From Helicobacteraceae bacterium (GTDB taxonomy: Bacteria > Campylobacterota > Campylobacteria > Campylobacterales > SZUA-545), in the NCBI GenBank assembly GCA_031260125.1, contig JAIRKM010000025.1, positions 1-41,338 on the forward strand: a DNA stretch of 41,338 bases, read 5' to 3'. A program made the translations under genes and the position numbers. The first letter of the stretch is position 1. Every line of letters starts with the position of its first letter. Positions 15,598 through 24,713 of the stretch are shown here, one piece after another. Under the pieces are notes generated by a model, which did no database searches, was not told where the DNA came from, and worked only from the letters and a program-made list of their open reading frames with translations.

Positions 15598-16041
15598 TCA
15601 GGGGTGAAGTTTAGTTAAGCTTCGCTTGGTTTGGCGCTCGATCAGCGCCGCGGGCAGATTAAATTCTTTTTGCAGGGCGCTTTCTTCCGCGGTCATCTCG
15701 CCGTCGTCTCTCTCGTGATCGTACCCCAGCAGATGCAAAACGCCGTGCAGGAACAATACGGCGATCTCGCCTTCGATCGAATGTCCGAACTCCTCCGCCT
15801 GTCGCTTCGCCGCGTCGATCGATATCGCCACCGAGCCAAGCGGCGCGCCGAAAAATCCCTCAATTGGAAAGCTCAATACATCCGTCGCCTTATCAACCGA
15901 TCGAAACTTTCCATTTAGCTTCCCAATCTCCTCGTCGCCCATCAGAATAAGCTCGATCGTCTTTTCGCTCAGGCGCGCGGCAATCTTCTCCAGCGGAGAA
16001 AGCGCAATCTCAAAGTCGGTTCTGTTTTCAAAATCGATCAT
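15598..16041 (-). CDS. ybeY: Endoribonuclease YbeY
   Basis: This 147-residue metal-dependent endoribonuclease acts in 16S rRNA 3'-end maturation and ribosome quality control. The zinc motif HGVLHLLGYDH (about 104-114) is complete with three histidines. The N-terminal half has the usual conserved D-V-L-S-F-P segment (ATDVLSFPI). The length is normal. It is co-directional with ccsB, which follows it, and divergent from the uracil-DNA glycosylase gene, whose start lies 27 bases away. Confidence 0.95.
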   Translation of the reverse strand: MIDFENRTDFEIALSPLEKIAARLSEKTIELILMGDEEIGKLNGKFRSVDKATDVLSFPIEGFFGAPLGSVAISIDAAKRQAEEFGHSIEGEIAVLFLHGVLHLLGYDHERDDGEMTAEESALQKEFNLPAALIERQTKRSLTKLHP

Positions 16042-16051
16042 TGCCGCATAT

Positions 16052-16060
16052 TGTAGTAAA
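16052..16060 (+). promoter_or_regulatory. Candidate -10 box before the glycosylase gene
   Basis: TAGTAAAAT in the 27-base gap between divergent ybeY and the glycosylase gene resembles the -10 boxes of this genome (compare TATAAAAT before nrdB). Transcription would start very close to the ATG, giving an almost leaderless mRNA. Confidence 0.35.
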
Positions 16061-16068
16061 ATCCGCCG

Positions 16069-16740
16069 ATGAATCGTTCCCTGACACTGCTAAAACAGCT
16101 TGCCGCCCTCTACGATCTGCGCGATTGCGGGATCGATTACTGCGATAGCTTCAAAGAGAGCGTAAGCGACGGTTTGGACGTAAATCTACAGGAGATGAGC
16201 AGCCTAATTGCCCAGTGCAGCTTGTGCGCGCTGTCCAAACAGCGCGTGCGCAAACTCTATCCCATAGGCGGCGCGAAGAAGGGGCTTATGATCGTGGTGG
16301 ACGAGCCAAACGCATACGAAAACGAAGAGGGGCGTTGGTTCTCCGGCGAAGGAGGCAGGATGCTCAAAAATATCATCGAGCGGGCGATGCGGCTGACGAT
16401 CGACGACATTTACCTCACCAGCGCGATCAAATGCCACTCCTTCGGCACCCTCTCGGAAGAGTACGTCAAGCGGTGCGCCCCATTTTTAATCAACGAGTGC
16501 GAGCGTGTCAAGCCAAACGCGATCCTCTGTTTCGGCACGTATGCCTTTGGCGCGCTTACCGGTTCGGTCGAAAAGACGGAGAAAGCGCGCGGACGCATAT
16601 TTTCATCGCCATTTGGAAGCGTTATGGCGACCTTCTCGATCAACCACCTTCAGCGCAATCCCGCCTCAAAAAAGCTGACTATGGAGGACATCGATCTTGC
16701 CCTCAAAACAGCCGAAATAAGACGCGCATCCTCACCCTGA
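16069..16740 (+). CDS. Family-4-like uracil-DNA glycosylase
   Basis: This 223-residue protein resembles the iron-sulphur uracil-DNA glycosylases of the UDG superfamily (SPO1 polymerase-related), which remove uracil from DNA. A cysteine pair (CSLC) followed by basic residues, the segment EEGRWFSGEGGRML, YLTSAIKCHS and the later CFG fit the family's fold and cluster cysteines. The usual GEAPG motif is replaced by a V-V-D-E-P-N version, and the HPA motif near the end reads NHLQRNP. Activity is therefore uncertain. It could be a diverged repair enzyme specialised for another lesion. The 3' end overlaps the convergent TonB-domain gene by 38 bases. Confidence 0.75.
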   Translation: MNRSLTLLKQLAALYDLRDCGIDYCDSFKESVSDGLDVNLQEMSSLIAQCSLCALSKQRVRKLYPIGGAKKGLMIVVDEPNAYENEEGRWFSGEGGRMLKNIIERAMRLTIDDIYLTSAIKCHSFGTLSEEYVKRCAPFLINECERVKPNAILCFGTYAFGALTGSVEKTEKARGRIFSSPFGSVMATFSINHLQRNPASKKLTMEDIDLALKTAEIRRASSP

Positions 16741-17377
16741 CCGGTTCTTTTGGGTGCGGGTAGTCCTTGTAAGCGGATTTAATCGTTTCGATCGCGTGAT
16801 CGTCAAGCAGGCTCCAGCCGGTCGATCGCAGCTTCTCAATCGGGGTGATGTCGCCGTTTGGGTAGAGCGTAAAACTCACGATCGCGTCGCCCGTCATATT
16901 TTTCTGCACCGCTAAACGCGGATAGCCGCGCATTGTGAGATAGCGCTGCGTGATCACCTGAATCGGATTTAGATTCTCCTCAAGAAACTCCCTTTCGCCC
17001 GCGGTAAGGCTCAAAAGCATCGTTCCGTACAGCTCCCCAAGTTCGGAAGCGGGTATCGTTAGTTCCGTGGCATTCGTCGTCGTCATTGGTTCAAACACGC
17101 GGTTAAGATCGTTTACCGAAACCGAGCCCGGACTATCTTCCAGCGACGGATCGCTCACTTGCACCTCTTCGCCGACGGCATTCTGCGTGGCGGGCTGGAG
17201 AGGGTTTTCTGAGGCGGAAGGTAAAGCGATCGTTTCGTCAATAAAGAACCCAAGCGGAAGCGCGACATAGCGGATCGGCTCAACCGCAAACTGCCTGTTA
17301 GCCCATAAAAACAGCAGCATAAGCGGCAGATAGATGATCGCGGCTGTTAGAAAAGACAGGAGGTTGCGCATCCTCAT
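16703..17377 (-). CDS. TonB C-terminal domain protein
   Basis: This 224-residue protein has a single N-terminal membrane helix (about 8-27), a periplasmic linker of low complexity (about 45-120), and a C-terminal TonB-like domain (about 160-224) with GDAIVSFTLYPNGDI and the A-I-E-T-I-K-S-A helix. TonB proteins transmit proton-motive energy to outer-membrane transporters. The linker has no long Pro-Lys spacer, so it may be a TonB paralogue or an envelope-spanning protein of other function. No ExbB/ExbD genes or receptor lie beside it. GGAGAG lies nine bases before the ATG. Confidence 0.75.
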   Translation of the reverse strand: MRMRNLLSFLTAAIIYLPLMLLFLWANRQFAVEPIRYVALPLGFFIDETIALPSASENPLQPATQNAVGEEVQVSDPSLEDSPGSVSVNDLNRVFEPMTTTNATELTIPASELGELYGTMLLSLTAGEREFLEENLNPIQVITQRYLTMRGYPRLAVQKNMTGDAIVSFTLYPNGDITPIEKLRSTGWSLLDDHAIETIKSAYKDYPHPKEPVRVRMRVLFRLF

Positions 17378-17416
17378 TTCAAAAAACTCTCCAAAAGCTG
17401 GTTTTACGCTTATTAG

Positions 17417-17424
17417 TATAAAAT
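17417..17424 (+). promoter_or_regulatory. -10 box of nrdB
   Basis: TATAAAAT lies about 30 bases before the nrdB start, in the gap between nrdB and the divergent TonB-domain gene. I see no NrdR box pair in the short space available. Confidence 0.5.
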
Positions 17425-17455
17425 CACATACATTTTTTCAGCGGGAGGTTTTGGT

Positions 17456-18475
17456 ATGAGCAGGAAGAAAATCTACAACCCCATGTCCAAGGAGGGCGTC
17501 GCCGATCGCTCCATCATTGCGGGCAACCCAACCGGTTTGGTGGAACTTACGAAGGTCAAATACCAGTGGGCGATCAACCTGTGGGACCTAATGCTTGCCA
17601 ACACGTGGTTTCCCAAAGAAGTGGATATGACTCAAGATGCGAGAGACTACAAGGTTTTGAGCGCAGACGAAAAGCGAATGTACGATCTGGTGTTAAGCCA
17701 ACTGATATTTATGGATTCCATACAGACGAATCAGCTTCAGGATAATATCAATCCAATCATCACCGCGCCAGAAATCAACGTATTGATCGCTAGGCAGAGC
17801 TTTGAAGAGGCATTGCATTCAAGCAGCTACGCGGTTATGGTAGAGAGTATCAGCGAAAACACCGAAGAGATATACGATATGTGGCGCAAAGACGCAATCT
17901 TGTACAAGAAAAACAGTTATATTGCGGAAGTGTACGACGATCTGGTAAAAGACCCTAGCGACGAGAAAAAAGTACTCGCTATGTACGCCGTTCAGATTCT
18001 GGAGGGGATTTACTTCTACAGCGGCTTTACGGCGATGTACACGCTGGCGCGGGCGGGCAAGATGCTTGGAAGCGCGCAGATGATTCGTTTTATTCAGCGC
18101 GACGAGATAAGCCATCTGCTCATCTTTCAAAATATGCTCAATTCGCTACGTAAAGATCGTCCGGATCTATTCACAAAAGAGATCGAGGATCGGGCATATC
18201 AGCTTTTTGATGAGGCGACACAATTGGAAATAGAATGGGGGCAGCATATATCCAACAACAAGATATTGGGTTTTACCGATCAGATTATCGATCAGTACAT
18301 AAAATATCTCTGTGATAACCGCTTAAAAGCGGTACAGCTAAAGCCTCTTTACAATGCCCAGCATCCGATCAAATGGGTGGATAAATTTAGCCAGTTTAAC
18401 GATCAGAAATCCAACTTTTTTGAGGCGACTGTAAGCAATTATTCAAAGGGAAGTCTCACCTTTGACGACTTTTAG
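17456..18475 (+). CDS. nrdB: Class Ia ribonucleotide reductase beta subunit
   Basis: This 339-residue protein carries the di-iron centre and tyrosyl radical that drive reduction of ribonucleotides to deoxyribonucleotides by NrdA. Metal ligands are visible: the aspartate in MDSIQ, Glu and His in [10 protein letters not shown], and Glu and His in RDEISH. The radical tyrosine is present in HSSSY, so this is not the class Ic form that has Phe there. The acidic C-terminal tail (GSLTFDDF) is the peptide that docks on NrdA. nrdA is not adjacent, as is common in this phylum. A GGGAGG site precedes ATG 17456. Confidence 0.95.
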   Translation: MSRKKIYNPMSKEGVADRSIIAGNPTGLVELTKVKYQWAINLWDLMLANTWFPKEVDMTQDARDYKVLSADEKRMYDLVLSQLIFMDSIQTNQLQDNINPIITAPEINVLIARQSFEEALHSSSYAVMVESISENTEEIYDMWRKDAILYKKNSYIAEVYDDLVKDPSDEKKVLAMYAVQILEGIYFYSGFTAMYTLARAGKMLGSAQMIRFIQRDEISHLLIFQNMLNSLRKDRPDLFTKEIEDRAYQLFDEATQLEIEWGQHISNNKILGFTDQIIDQYIKYLCDNRLKAVQLKPLYNAQHPIKWVDKFSQFNDQKSNFFEATVSNYSKGSLTFDDF

Positions 18476-18554
18476 TCCAGCGATCTAAAGCGGAAGATCG
18501 GCTACGGCGCAACCGCCTTTGCCAAGAGAGTTTTCCGGCGCGTTAAGTTTTGTT

Positions 18555-18564
18555 TAGATAAAAT
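18555..18564 (+). promoter_or_regulatory. -10 box of the rplU run
   Basis: TAGATAAAAT lies about 37 bases upstream of rplU, downstream of a T-rich stretch. The 125-base gap between nrdB and rplU holds no other feature that I can support. The long co-directional run that follows may be read at least partly from here. Confidence 0.5.
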
Positions 18565-18600
18565 CGCGCCTCAATTTTCAGCTAGGCAAAGGCAGGCATT

Positions 18601-18912
18601 ATGTACGCGATTATCAAAGCCGACGGGCGGCAGTATAAGGTTTCAAAGGGCGATGTCGTGCTGTTTGACAAGATGAGCAAAGAGCCTAAAACGGCGGTCA
18701 GTTTTGATGATGTAATGCTTATTTCGGATAACGGCAAGCTCACGGTGGGCGCTCCGTTGATCAAAGGCGCGAAGGTATCGGGCGAGGTGATCAACGAGGG
18801 ACGTGGCAGAAAGGTGATCGTTTTCAAGAAGCGCCGCCGCAAAGACAGCAAGCAAAAGCGCGGGTTTCGCCGCGACTTTACCCGCGTGAGAATCACGGAA
18901 ATTTCGCTGTAA
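18601..18912 (+). CDS. rplU: 50S ribosomal protein L21
   Basis: This 103-residue ribosomal protein binds 23S rRNA. It begins [14 protein letters not shown], as nearly all bacterial L21 proteins do, and ends in a basic stretch ([16 protein letters not shown]) that contacts rRNA. The length is normal. A GGCAGG site lies just before ATG 18601. It is the first gene of the rplU-rpmA-obgE run, an order conserved widely in bacteria. Confidence 0.98.
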   Translation: MYAIIKADGRQYKVSKGDVVLFDKMSKEPKTAVSFDDVMLISDNGKLTVGAPLIKGAKVSGEVINEGRGRKVIVFKKRRRKDSKQKRGFRRDFTRVRITEISL

Positions 18913-18933
18913 CCATAAGTTTAAGGATAGACA

Positions 18934-19194
18934 TTGGCACACAAAAAAGGGCAGGGCAGTACGCAGAACAACCGCGACTCGATCGGTCGGCGGCTTGGAG
19001 TCAAAAAATTTGGCGGCGAGTTTGTCCGCGCAGGCGGCATCATAATCCGTCAGCGCGGCACGAAAATTCATCCGGGTGAGAATGTGGGCTTGGGCAGGGA
19101 TCATACGATCTTCGCGTTGATCGACGGGCATATAAAGTTCGCGCAGAAGGACGACAGTCGAAAGAAAGTTTCGGTCGTTCCCGTCGGTAAGTAA
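18934..19194 (+). CDS. rpmA: 50S ribosomal protein L27
   Basis: This 86-residue protein sits at the peptidyl-transferase centre. It begins [16 protein letters not shown] with TTG as start codon and AAGGA upstream. The N-terminus is the mature type, without the cleaved extension of Firmicutes. [20 protein letters not shown] is the standard central motif. It follows rplU by 21 bases and precedes obgE. Confidence 0.98.
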   Translation: MAHKKGQGSTQNNRDSIGRRLGVKKFGGEFVRAGGIIIRQRGTKIHPGENVGLGRDHTIFALIDGHIKFAQKDDSRKKVSVVPVGK

Positions 19195-19199
19195 TCTTT

Positions 19200-19217
19200 T
19201 CCCGCCTCACTCGCGGG
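19200..19217 (+). other. Small hairpin between rpmA and obgE
   Basis: CCCGC and GCGGG form a 5-bp stem with a 7-base loop in the 44-base gap. There is no U-run. It might lower read-through into obgE relative to the abundant ribosomal-protein genes. The stem is short enough to be chance. Confidence 0.3.
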
Positions 19218-19238
19218 GATTCTCAGCTAAGGCGTTTT

Positions 19239-20327
19239 GTGTTTATTGACAGCGTAGATGTTACCGTATCATCGGGCAAAGGGGGCGCGGGGTGCGTCAG
19301 CTTCCGGCGTGAAAAGTTTGTTCCGCAGGGAGGTCCTGACGGCGGCGATGGCGGCGATGGCGGCGACATAATCTTCGCCGTAGATAACAATACAGACACA
19401 TTGTCGCGCTATCGCGGGCACCACCGCTTCAAGGCGCAAAACGGCGAGCAGGGCGGATCGCACAACAAAACGGGCAGAAGCGGCGAGGATCTGATACTCA
19501 AAGTCCCCGCCGGCACGCAGATATTTGACGCCGACAGCGGCGAAATGCTGCTCGATCTGACGGAGATCGGCGTGGCGGCTCTCCTGTTAAAAGGCGGCAA
19601 GGGCGGTTTGGGCAATGCGCGTTTCAAATCCTCCACCAATCAGCGTCCCGTATATGCGCAAAAAGGTCTGCCGGGCGAAGAGCGCGCCGTGCGGCTGGAG
19701 CTGAAACTCATTGCCGACGTGGGTTTGGTAGGCTTTCCAAACGTGGGCAAATCCACGCTTATCAGCGTCGTATCCGCTGCGCGGCCGCGTGTAGCCGACT
19801 ATGAGTTTACGACGATCACCCCGTCTCTGGGCGTTGTGCCGGTCGATGAGTACAGAAGTTTTGTTATGGCGGATATTCCGGGCATTATCAGCGGCGCGAG
19901 CGGCGGAAAGGGGCTTGGATTGCAGTTTTTACGCCATATAGAGCGCGCCCGCGTCCTGCTTTTTATGCTGGACGCGGCGGGGCGGCGCTCGCTGGACGAA
20001 CAGTACGATCAGCTTAAAACGGAGCTTGGCCGCTACTCGGCGGAACTGTCGCGGCGATCGTTTGCCATCGCGTTCAGCCGCGTTGACGCCGATCCGTCCG
20101 GCGCGGCTAAGAGATCGGAAGAGTTTCTAAAAAAGCAAGGACTGCGCCCAGCATCTTCGCTACCGTTTGGCAGCGATCGGCTTTACGAGTATGAAGCGAT
20201 CGGCTCCGGCGATCAGCCCGCCTTCGCAATGCCGATCAGCTCCGTGGCTGGATTTAACATCGCGCAGTTGATCTTTCGTCTGGACAAGCTGATCTCGAAG
20301 GTAAAAGACGATGAGAGTCGTTGTTAA
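19239..20327 (+). CDS. obgE: GTPase Obg
   Basis: This 362-residue essential GTPase acts in large-subunit ribosome assembly and stress control. The glycine-rich Obg fold occupies residues 1-158 (VSSGKGGAGCVSFRREKFVP and the repeated Gly-Gly-Asp run). The G domain starts at about 159, with G1 GFPNVGKST, G2 around TTITP and G3 DIPG. The usual G4 N-K-x-D is less clear: SRVDAD sits at that place. The start is GTG 19239 with TAAGG six bases upstream. The stop lies 17 bases inside proB, so the two are translationally coupled. Confidence 0.96.
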   Translation: MFIDSVDVTVSSGKGGAGCVSFRREKFVPQGGPDGGDGGDGGDIIFAVDNNTDTLSRYRGHHRFKAQNGEQGGSHNKTGRSGEDLILKVPAGTQIFDADSGEMLLDLTEIGVAALLLKGGKGGLGNARFKSSTNQRPVYAQKGLPGEERAVRLELKLIADVGLVGFPNVGKSTLISVVSAARPRVADYEFTTITPSLGVVPVDEYRSFVMADIPGIISGASGGKGLGLQFLRHIERARVLLFMLDAAGRRSLDEQYDQLKTELGRYSAELSRRSFAIAFSRVDADPSGAAKRSEEFLKKQGLRPASSLPFGSDRLYEYEAIGSGDQPAFAMPISSVAGFNIAQLIFRLDKLISKVKDDESRC

Positions 20328-21072
20328 AGTAGGCACCTCGACGCTGAGCGAAAACGGCGCTCTGCACATGGGGCGAATGGAGCGGCTGAGCGCTTTTTTA
20401 GCGCGCTCGCGTGATGAACACGAAGTGCTGCTCGTTACCAGCGGCGCGGTGGCGGCAGGGCATACCGTTATGCCGCAGCTTTCCAACAAAAAAACGCCTG
20501 AGCGTCAGGCTTTAGCGGCAATAGGGCAGGCGCTGCTAATGAACATTTACTCCAAACTCTTTGAGCCTCACTCTATCCGCGTGGCGCAGATTCTCATTAC
20601 AAAGGACGATTTTATCAACTTCTCCCACTCCGAAAACGTGAAGATCGCCGTCAATACGTTGCTAAAGCACAGGATTCTGCCGATCTTCAACGAAAATGAC
20701 ACCGTCGTAATCGACGAGCTTCTGCGCGGCGATAACGATCAGCTTTCGGCGAAAGTGGCGCACTATCTCGACGCCGATCTGCTGATCGTGCTAAGCGACA
20801 TTGACGGCTACTACGACAAAAATCCCAAAAGCAACCCCGATGCCGCGCCATTAAAAGTTGTGCGCGGACGTTTAGACGCGGCGCTTTTGAACGAAAGCCC
20901 CACTCCTAACGGCGAATTCGCCACCGGCGGGATCGTTACCAAGCTCAAGGCGGCAGACTTTCTCGTCTCGCATGGGCGCAGGATGTTTTTGGCAAGCGGG
21001 CTTGATCTCACGCACGCGAGCAATTTTCTCAAAACCGGCGCGAGCGAGAGAGGGACTCTCTTTTGTCCGTAA
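20311..21072 (+). CDS. proB: Glutamate 5-kinase (PUA-less)
   Basis: This 253-residue kinase phosphorylates glutamate in the first step of proline synthesis. The amino-acid kinase fold is complete: VKVGTSTLSE at the start, LVTSGAVAAG, FNENDTV, LSDIDGYYDKNP and TGGIVTKLKAAD. The C-terminal PUA domain of the E. coli enzyme (367 residues) is absent, as is usual in Campylobacterota. It overlaps obgE by 17 bases and fmt by 10 bases. proA is not in the window. Confidence 0.95.
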   Translation: MRVVVKVGTSTLSENGALHMGRMERLSAFLARSRDEHEVLLVTSGAVAAGHTVMPQLSNKKTPERQALAAIGQALLMNIYSKLFEPHSIRVAQILITKDDFINFSHSENVKIAVNTLLKHRILPIFNENDTVVIDELLRGDNDQLSAKVAHYLDADLLIVLSDIDGYYDKNPKSNPDAAPLKVVRGRLDAALLNESPTPNGEFATGGIVTKLKAADFLVSHGRRMFLASGLDLTHASNFLKTGASERGTLFCP

Positions 21073-21962
21073 CGCGCATCGTTTTTATGGGAACTCCGCG
21101 TTATGCGGCGGCGATTCTGCGCGATCTTGACGCCAGCGGCGAGATCGGCGTTGAGCTGGTCGTAACGCAGATGGATCGACCCGCGGGACGAAAGCTTATC
21201 TTAGCGCCGCCGCCAGTTAAGATCGCGGCGCTGGAGGCGGGCATCCCTTGCCTGCAACCGGAAAAGGTCGGTGAAACCGCCGGCGCGATCGCGCGGATCA
21301 AACCGGATCTGATCGTCGTAGCGGCATACGGACAGATACTTACCAATGCGATATTGGAGATCGCGCCATGCTGGAATCTTCACGCTTCGCTGCTGCCCAA
21401 GTATCGCGGCGCTTCGCCAATTCAAGCGGCGCTGTTAAATGGCGAAACGTGGAGCGGATTGACGCTGATGGAGATGACAAAATCGCTAGACGCGGGCGAT
21501 CTGATCGCCTTTTATCAGGTTGCGCTGAAAGGGCACAGCACACAGACGCTTACCGACGCGCTTGCTCAAAACGGCGCGCGGTTGCTGCTCTACGCCCTGA
21601 GAAACAGAGATCGGCTGCGCCCTCTGCCGCAGGCGCGCTGCGATGCCTCATACGTCGGTCGTTTTAACCGCGCCGACACCATTGCGAGTTTCGATCAAAG
21701 CGCGATCCATTTGGAGCGGCTGTTAGCGGCGTATGGCTCTGTGATGCTCAAAAGCGGGCTAAAGCTGCTCGATCTGGAAACGGTTGAGGGGCGCGGCGCG
21801 GCGATCGGCGCGATCGCCGAAATAACCCAAGAAGGGGTGATCGTATCGTGCAAAGAGGGCGCGGCGTTGGTTAAAACGGTACAAGCCCCTTCCAAAAAGG
21901 CGGTAAACGCCGCCGATTACATCAACGGGAAAAGGCTTGGCGTTGGAGACTTACTATCTTGA
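21063..21962 (+). CDS. fmt: Methionyl-tRNA formyltransferase
   Basis: This 299-residue enzyme formylates Met-tRNA(fMet) with 10-formyl-tetrahydrofolate for translation initiation. It begins IVFMGTPRYAAAIL, and the catalytic region has HASLLPKYRGASPIQ with the conserved His. The C-terminal OB-like domain (about 200-299) is present. The start is TTG 21063 inside the end of proB. The length is slightly short but within family range. It overlaps birA by about 20 bases. Confidence 0.96.
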   Translation: MSVTRIVFMGTPRYAAAILRDLDASGEIGVELVVTQMDRPAGRKLILAPPPVKIAALEAGIPCLQPEKVGETAGAIARIKPDLIVVAAYGQILTNAILEIAPCWNLHASLLPKYRGASPIQAALLNGETWSGLTLMEMTKSLDAGDLIAFYQVALKGHSTQTLTDALAQNGARLLLYALRNRDRLRPLPQARCDASYVGRFNRADTIASFDQSAIHLERLLAAYGSVMLKSGLKLLDLETVEGRGAAIGAIAEITQEGVIVSCKEGAALVKTVQAPSKKAVNAADYINGKRLGVGDLLS

Positions 21963-22578
21963 AAGCGTGGATTCCACGCAGCTTTTTTTGGAAAGCGCGC
22001 TTAAAAACGGCAGGCTGAAGCCGCCGATTGCCATTTGGACGCTCGATCAAACCGGCGGGATTGGCAGCCGCGCCAACCGCTGGCTGGGCTTAAAAGGCAA
22101 TCTGGCGCTCTCTTTTGCCCTGCCGCAAAGCGCTTTGAGCGCCGATCTGCCGCCGCAGTCAGCCTCGCTTTACTTCGGCTTTCTCTTCAAAGAGTGCCTG
22201 AGCCGCTTGGGATCGGCGGCGTGGATGAAGTGGCCTAACGATCTCTATCTGGGCGATAAGAAGATAGGTGGGGTGATCACCAAACTTTTTGAATCGGTTC
22301 TTGTCTGCGGAATCGGACTCAACATACTCCCGCCGAGCGAAGAGTTTGGCGCGCTTGAGATCGCCTGTAACTTAGAGGCGTTGCTGGCGGATTACCTGAA
22401 AAATATCCGGCGCGGCGAGAGTTGGGGCGCTATTTTTAGCCGTTTTGCCATAGAATACGAGCCAAACCGGAGATATGAAATTCATCTGGAAGGACGCAAA
22501 ATGCCGCTATGGAATTCTACGCTTAATGCGGATGGTTCAATCACGATCGGTAACGAAAGGGTGTTTAGCAAGCGATGA
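21943..22578 (+). CDS. birA: Biotin-protein ligase (catalytic domain only)
   Basis: This 211-residue enzyme activates biotin with ATP and attaches it to a lysine of carrier proteins such as OadA. The start chosen is TTG 21943, seven bases after AAAAGG; TTG 21937 is in frame but too near that site. The protein begins with [10 protein letters not shown], and the adenylate-binding loop reads [34 protein letters not shown] is the standard core. The N-terminal DNA-binding domain of E. coli BirA is missing, so it is a ligase without repressor function. The stop overlaps the parA start as ATGA. Confidence 0.93.
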   Translation: METYYLESVDSTQLFLESALKNGRLKPPIAIWTLDQTGGIGSRANRWLGLKGNLALSFALPQSALSADLPPQSASLYFGFLFKECLSRLGSAAWMKWPNDLYLGDKKIGGVITKLFESVLVCGIGLNILPPSEEFGALEIACNLEALLADYLKNIRRGESWGAIFSRFAIEYEPNRRYEIHLEGRKMPLWNSTLNADGSITIGNERVFSKR

Positions 22579-23378
22579 GTGAGGTTATTGCGATCGCCAA
22601 TCAAAAAGGCGGGGTTGGGAAGACGACGACGGCTGTAAATCTTGCCGCTTCTTTAGCGGTAGCTGAAAAAAGGGTGTTGCTGGTGGATATCGATCCGCAG
22701 GCAAACGCCACGACGAACTACGGCTTCCGCCGCAGCGACTACGATTACAACATATACCATGTTTTAATAGGTATCAGCGAGCTGAGCAAGATCGTTCTTA
22801 AAACCGACATTCCCAATCTATATCTCGCCCCGTCGAATATCGGTCTGGTGGGCATCGAGAAGGAGTTTTACGACAAAGAGTTCAAGCAGAAGGAGCTTGT
22901 GCTTAAAGAAAAGCTCGACACAGTCCGCAACGATTACGACTACATCATTCTGGATTCTCCTCCGGCGCTGGGGCTTATTACGATCAACGCCCTTAGCGCC
23001 GCGAACAGCGTGATCATCCCAATTCAGTGCGAATACTTCGCCCTTGAGGGACTCGCGCAGCTTCTGAACACGATCAAGCTGGTAAGAAGGACGATCAATC
23101 CCGCCTTGCAGGTAAAAGGCTTCCTGCCCACGATGTTTACGAGCGGCAACAATCTGTCAAAGCAGGTCTTTGCCGATCTAAAGGAGCATTTCAACACCCA
23201 GCTTTTCGCCTCCAGCGACAGCGACGAGGAGTATATCTACATACCGCGTAACATAAAGCTTGCGGAATCACCCAGCTTCGGCAAGCCGGTGATCCTATAC
23301 GACGTGAAGTCCAGCGGATCGACCGCGTATCAGAGCTTGGCGGGCGCTATCCTTTCGGGAGCCAAAGTTGGCGGTTAA
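22575..23378 (+). CDS. parA: Chromosome-partition ATPase ParA (Soj)
   Basis: This 267-residue deviant-Walker ATPase moves the origin region with ParB at parS. The nucleotide loop [14 protein letters not shown] carries the signature lysine, and DIDPQANAT and DSPPALGL are the next two motifs. It is the short chromosomal type without an N-terminal DNA-binding domain. It overlaps parB by 11 bases and birA by four. No perfect parS palindrome (TGTTTCACGTGAAACA) was seen by eye in the window. Confidence 0.97.
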   Translation: MSEVIAIANQKGGVGKTTTAVNLAASLAVAEKRVLLVDIDPQANATTNYGFRRSDYDYNIYHVLIGISELSKIVLKTDIPNLYLAPSNIGLVGIEKEFYDKEFKQKELVLKEKLDTVRNDYDYIILDSPPALGLITINALSAANSVIIPIQCEYFALEGLAQLLNTIKLVRRTINPALQVKGFLPTMFTSGNNLSKQVFADLKEHFNTQLFASSDSDEEYIYIPRNIKLAESPSFGKPVILYDVKSSGSTAYQSLAGAILSGAKVGG

Positions 23379-24219
23379 AAGGACGCTTGGACGCGGCATC
23401 AGCGCCATTTTAGACGAGGTAGAGGAGGCGTACGCGGCGGATATCCGCGCGGGAAACGCCGCCGATCTGGTGATGAATCTCCGTGTCGATGAGATTGCGC
23501 CGAATCCGTTTCAGCCCCGTACGAACTTTGACGAAGAGGCTCTAAGCGAGCTTGCGGAATCGATCAGGCTGCACGGTTTGCTTCAGCCGATCGTCGTGAT
23601 CAAAAAGGACGACAACTACATGCTGATCGCGGGCGAACGGAGGCTTCGCGCATCAAAACAGGCGGGCTTTGAAACGATCCGCGCCGTTGTCGCCGACATA
23701 GATTACGGCAGGCTGCGCGAACTTGCCTTGATCGAGAACATTCAGCGCCAGGACCTCAACCCACTGGAGCTTGCGCAATCTTTCCACGAGCTGATCGAAG
23801 AACACAACCTTACGCACGAGGCGCTCTCCGAAATCGTGGGTAAAAGCCGCGTTTACGTGACCAACATATTGCGGCTGCTTCAGCTTGGAGACTATGCCAA
23901 GGCCGCCATACGCGAAGAGCGCATCTCCTACGGGCACGGTAAAATACTCGTCGGCTTGAGCGCGGATGAGGAACGCAAGGTCATCGACAGCATCGCCAAT
24001 CAAAAGTTGAGCGTTCGGGAAACAGAGCAGCTTTTACAGGCGATAAGGACGCGCAAAAGCCCGCAGAATGTGTCGCTTGCAAGCGCAAAAGTCAGCGTAG
24101 GCGCCATTGTCGGCGCGTTGAGGACGCAGGGGTTTTCTGCAAAGGCGAAAGGATCCTCGTTGCTGGTGGAGTTTCAATCACAGCAAGAGTGCGACGCGTT
24201 TTTGGAGATGATCGAGTAA
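23368..24219 (+). CDS. parB: Chromosome-partition protein ParB (Spo0J)
   Basis: This 283-residue CTPase and parS-binding clamp begins with the basic segment [12 protein letters not shown]. The CTP-binding N-terminal domain holds [11 protein letters not shown] and [12 protein letters not shown]. The helix-turn-helix region (about 150-200, [20 protein letters not shown]) follows, and then the C-terminal dimerisation domain. The start is TTG 23368 inside parA. It is the last gene before the ATP synthase promoter. Confidence 0.97.
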   Translation: MAVKRTLGRGISAILDEVEEAYAADIRAGNAADLVMNLRVDEIAPNPFQPRTNFDEEALSELAESIRLHGLLQPIVVIKKDDNYMLIAGERRLRASKQAGFETIRAVVADIDYGRLRELALIENIQRQDLNPLELAQSFHELIEEHNLTHEALSEIVGKSRVYVTNILRLLQLGDYAKAAIREERISYGHGKILVGLSADEERKVIDSIANQKLSVRETEQLLQAIRTRKSPQNVSLASAKVSVGAIVGALRTQGFSAKAKGSSLLVEFQSQQECDAFLEMIE

Positions 24220-24239
24220 GCGCGGGGGTTTAGCGAAAC

Positions 24240-24245
24240 TATGAT
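24240..24245 (+). promoter_or_regulatory. -10 box of the ATP synthase operon
   Basis: TATGAT in the context ACTATGATAGC lies about 33 bases before atpF', in the 58-base gap after parB. A GAAGGAGAG binding site follows it. This is the only gap of note between rplU and atpC. Confidence 0.5.
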
Positions 24246-24277
24246 AGCATTTATCACACTTTGAAGAAGGAGAGCCT

Positions 24278-24703
24278 ATGATCGATTTTAGATGGGAGCT
24301 GATGAGCGGCTTCTTCGTTATTTTTTTGCTGTTGCTGACGATTCTGAATTTTACCTTTTTCCAACCGATACTCCGCCACATTGAGGCGCGAAAGAACCAT
24401 CTGGCGGGCGATCAAAACTCGGCGCAGAATGATCTGGACGAGGCGGCGAGGCTCAACGGTCTAGCGGCAGAAACGATCTCACAAGCGCGGCACGAGGCGC
24501 ACAAGATAAGGGACGAGGCGCACAAGGAGGCGATCAAAAAAGCCGAGGCGCGGATCGCGGAAGAACAGGAAAAGATAAACGCCGAAATTCTCGGGTTTGA
24601 AGAGAATCTCAAGAATGATAAAGCCGAACTGAAAAACGCGCTGCTAGGGCAGGCGCCGCTTTTTAAAGAGCGTCTTCGTATCAAGTTTATTACAGCGGCT
24701 TAA
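24278..24703 (+). CDS. atpF': ATP synthase subunit b'
   Basis: This 141-residue stator subunit has one N-terminal membrane helix (about 9-31) and a long charged coiled coil rich in Ala, Glu and Lys. It pairs with subunit b to hold the F1 head still against the rotor. Having both b' and b genes next to each other at the head of an operon without a, c subunits is the normal Campylobacterota arrangement. GGAGAG lies just upstream of the ATG. Confidence 0.92.
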   Translation: MIDFRWELMSGFFVIFLLLLTILNFTFFQPILRHIEARKNHLAGDQNSAQNDLDEAARLNGLAAETISQARHEAHKIRDEAHKEAIKKAEARIAEEQEKINAEILGFEENLKNDKAELKNALLGQAPLFKERLRIKFITAA

Positions 24704-24713
24704 AGGAAATTTT

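Noticed and set aside
16703-16740. Frameshift or misassembly where the glycosylase and TonB-domain genes overlap
   Set aside because: Both frames end with natural stop codons, and convergent overlaps of this size are common in compact genomes.
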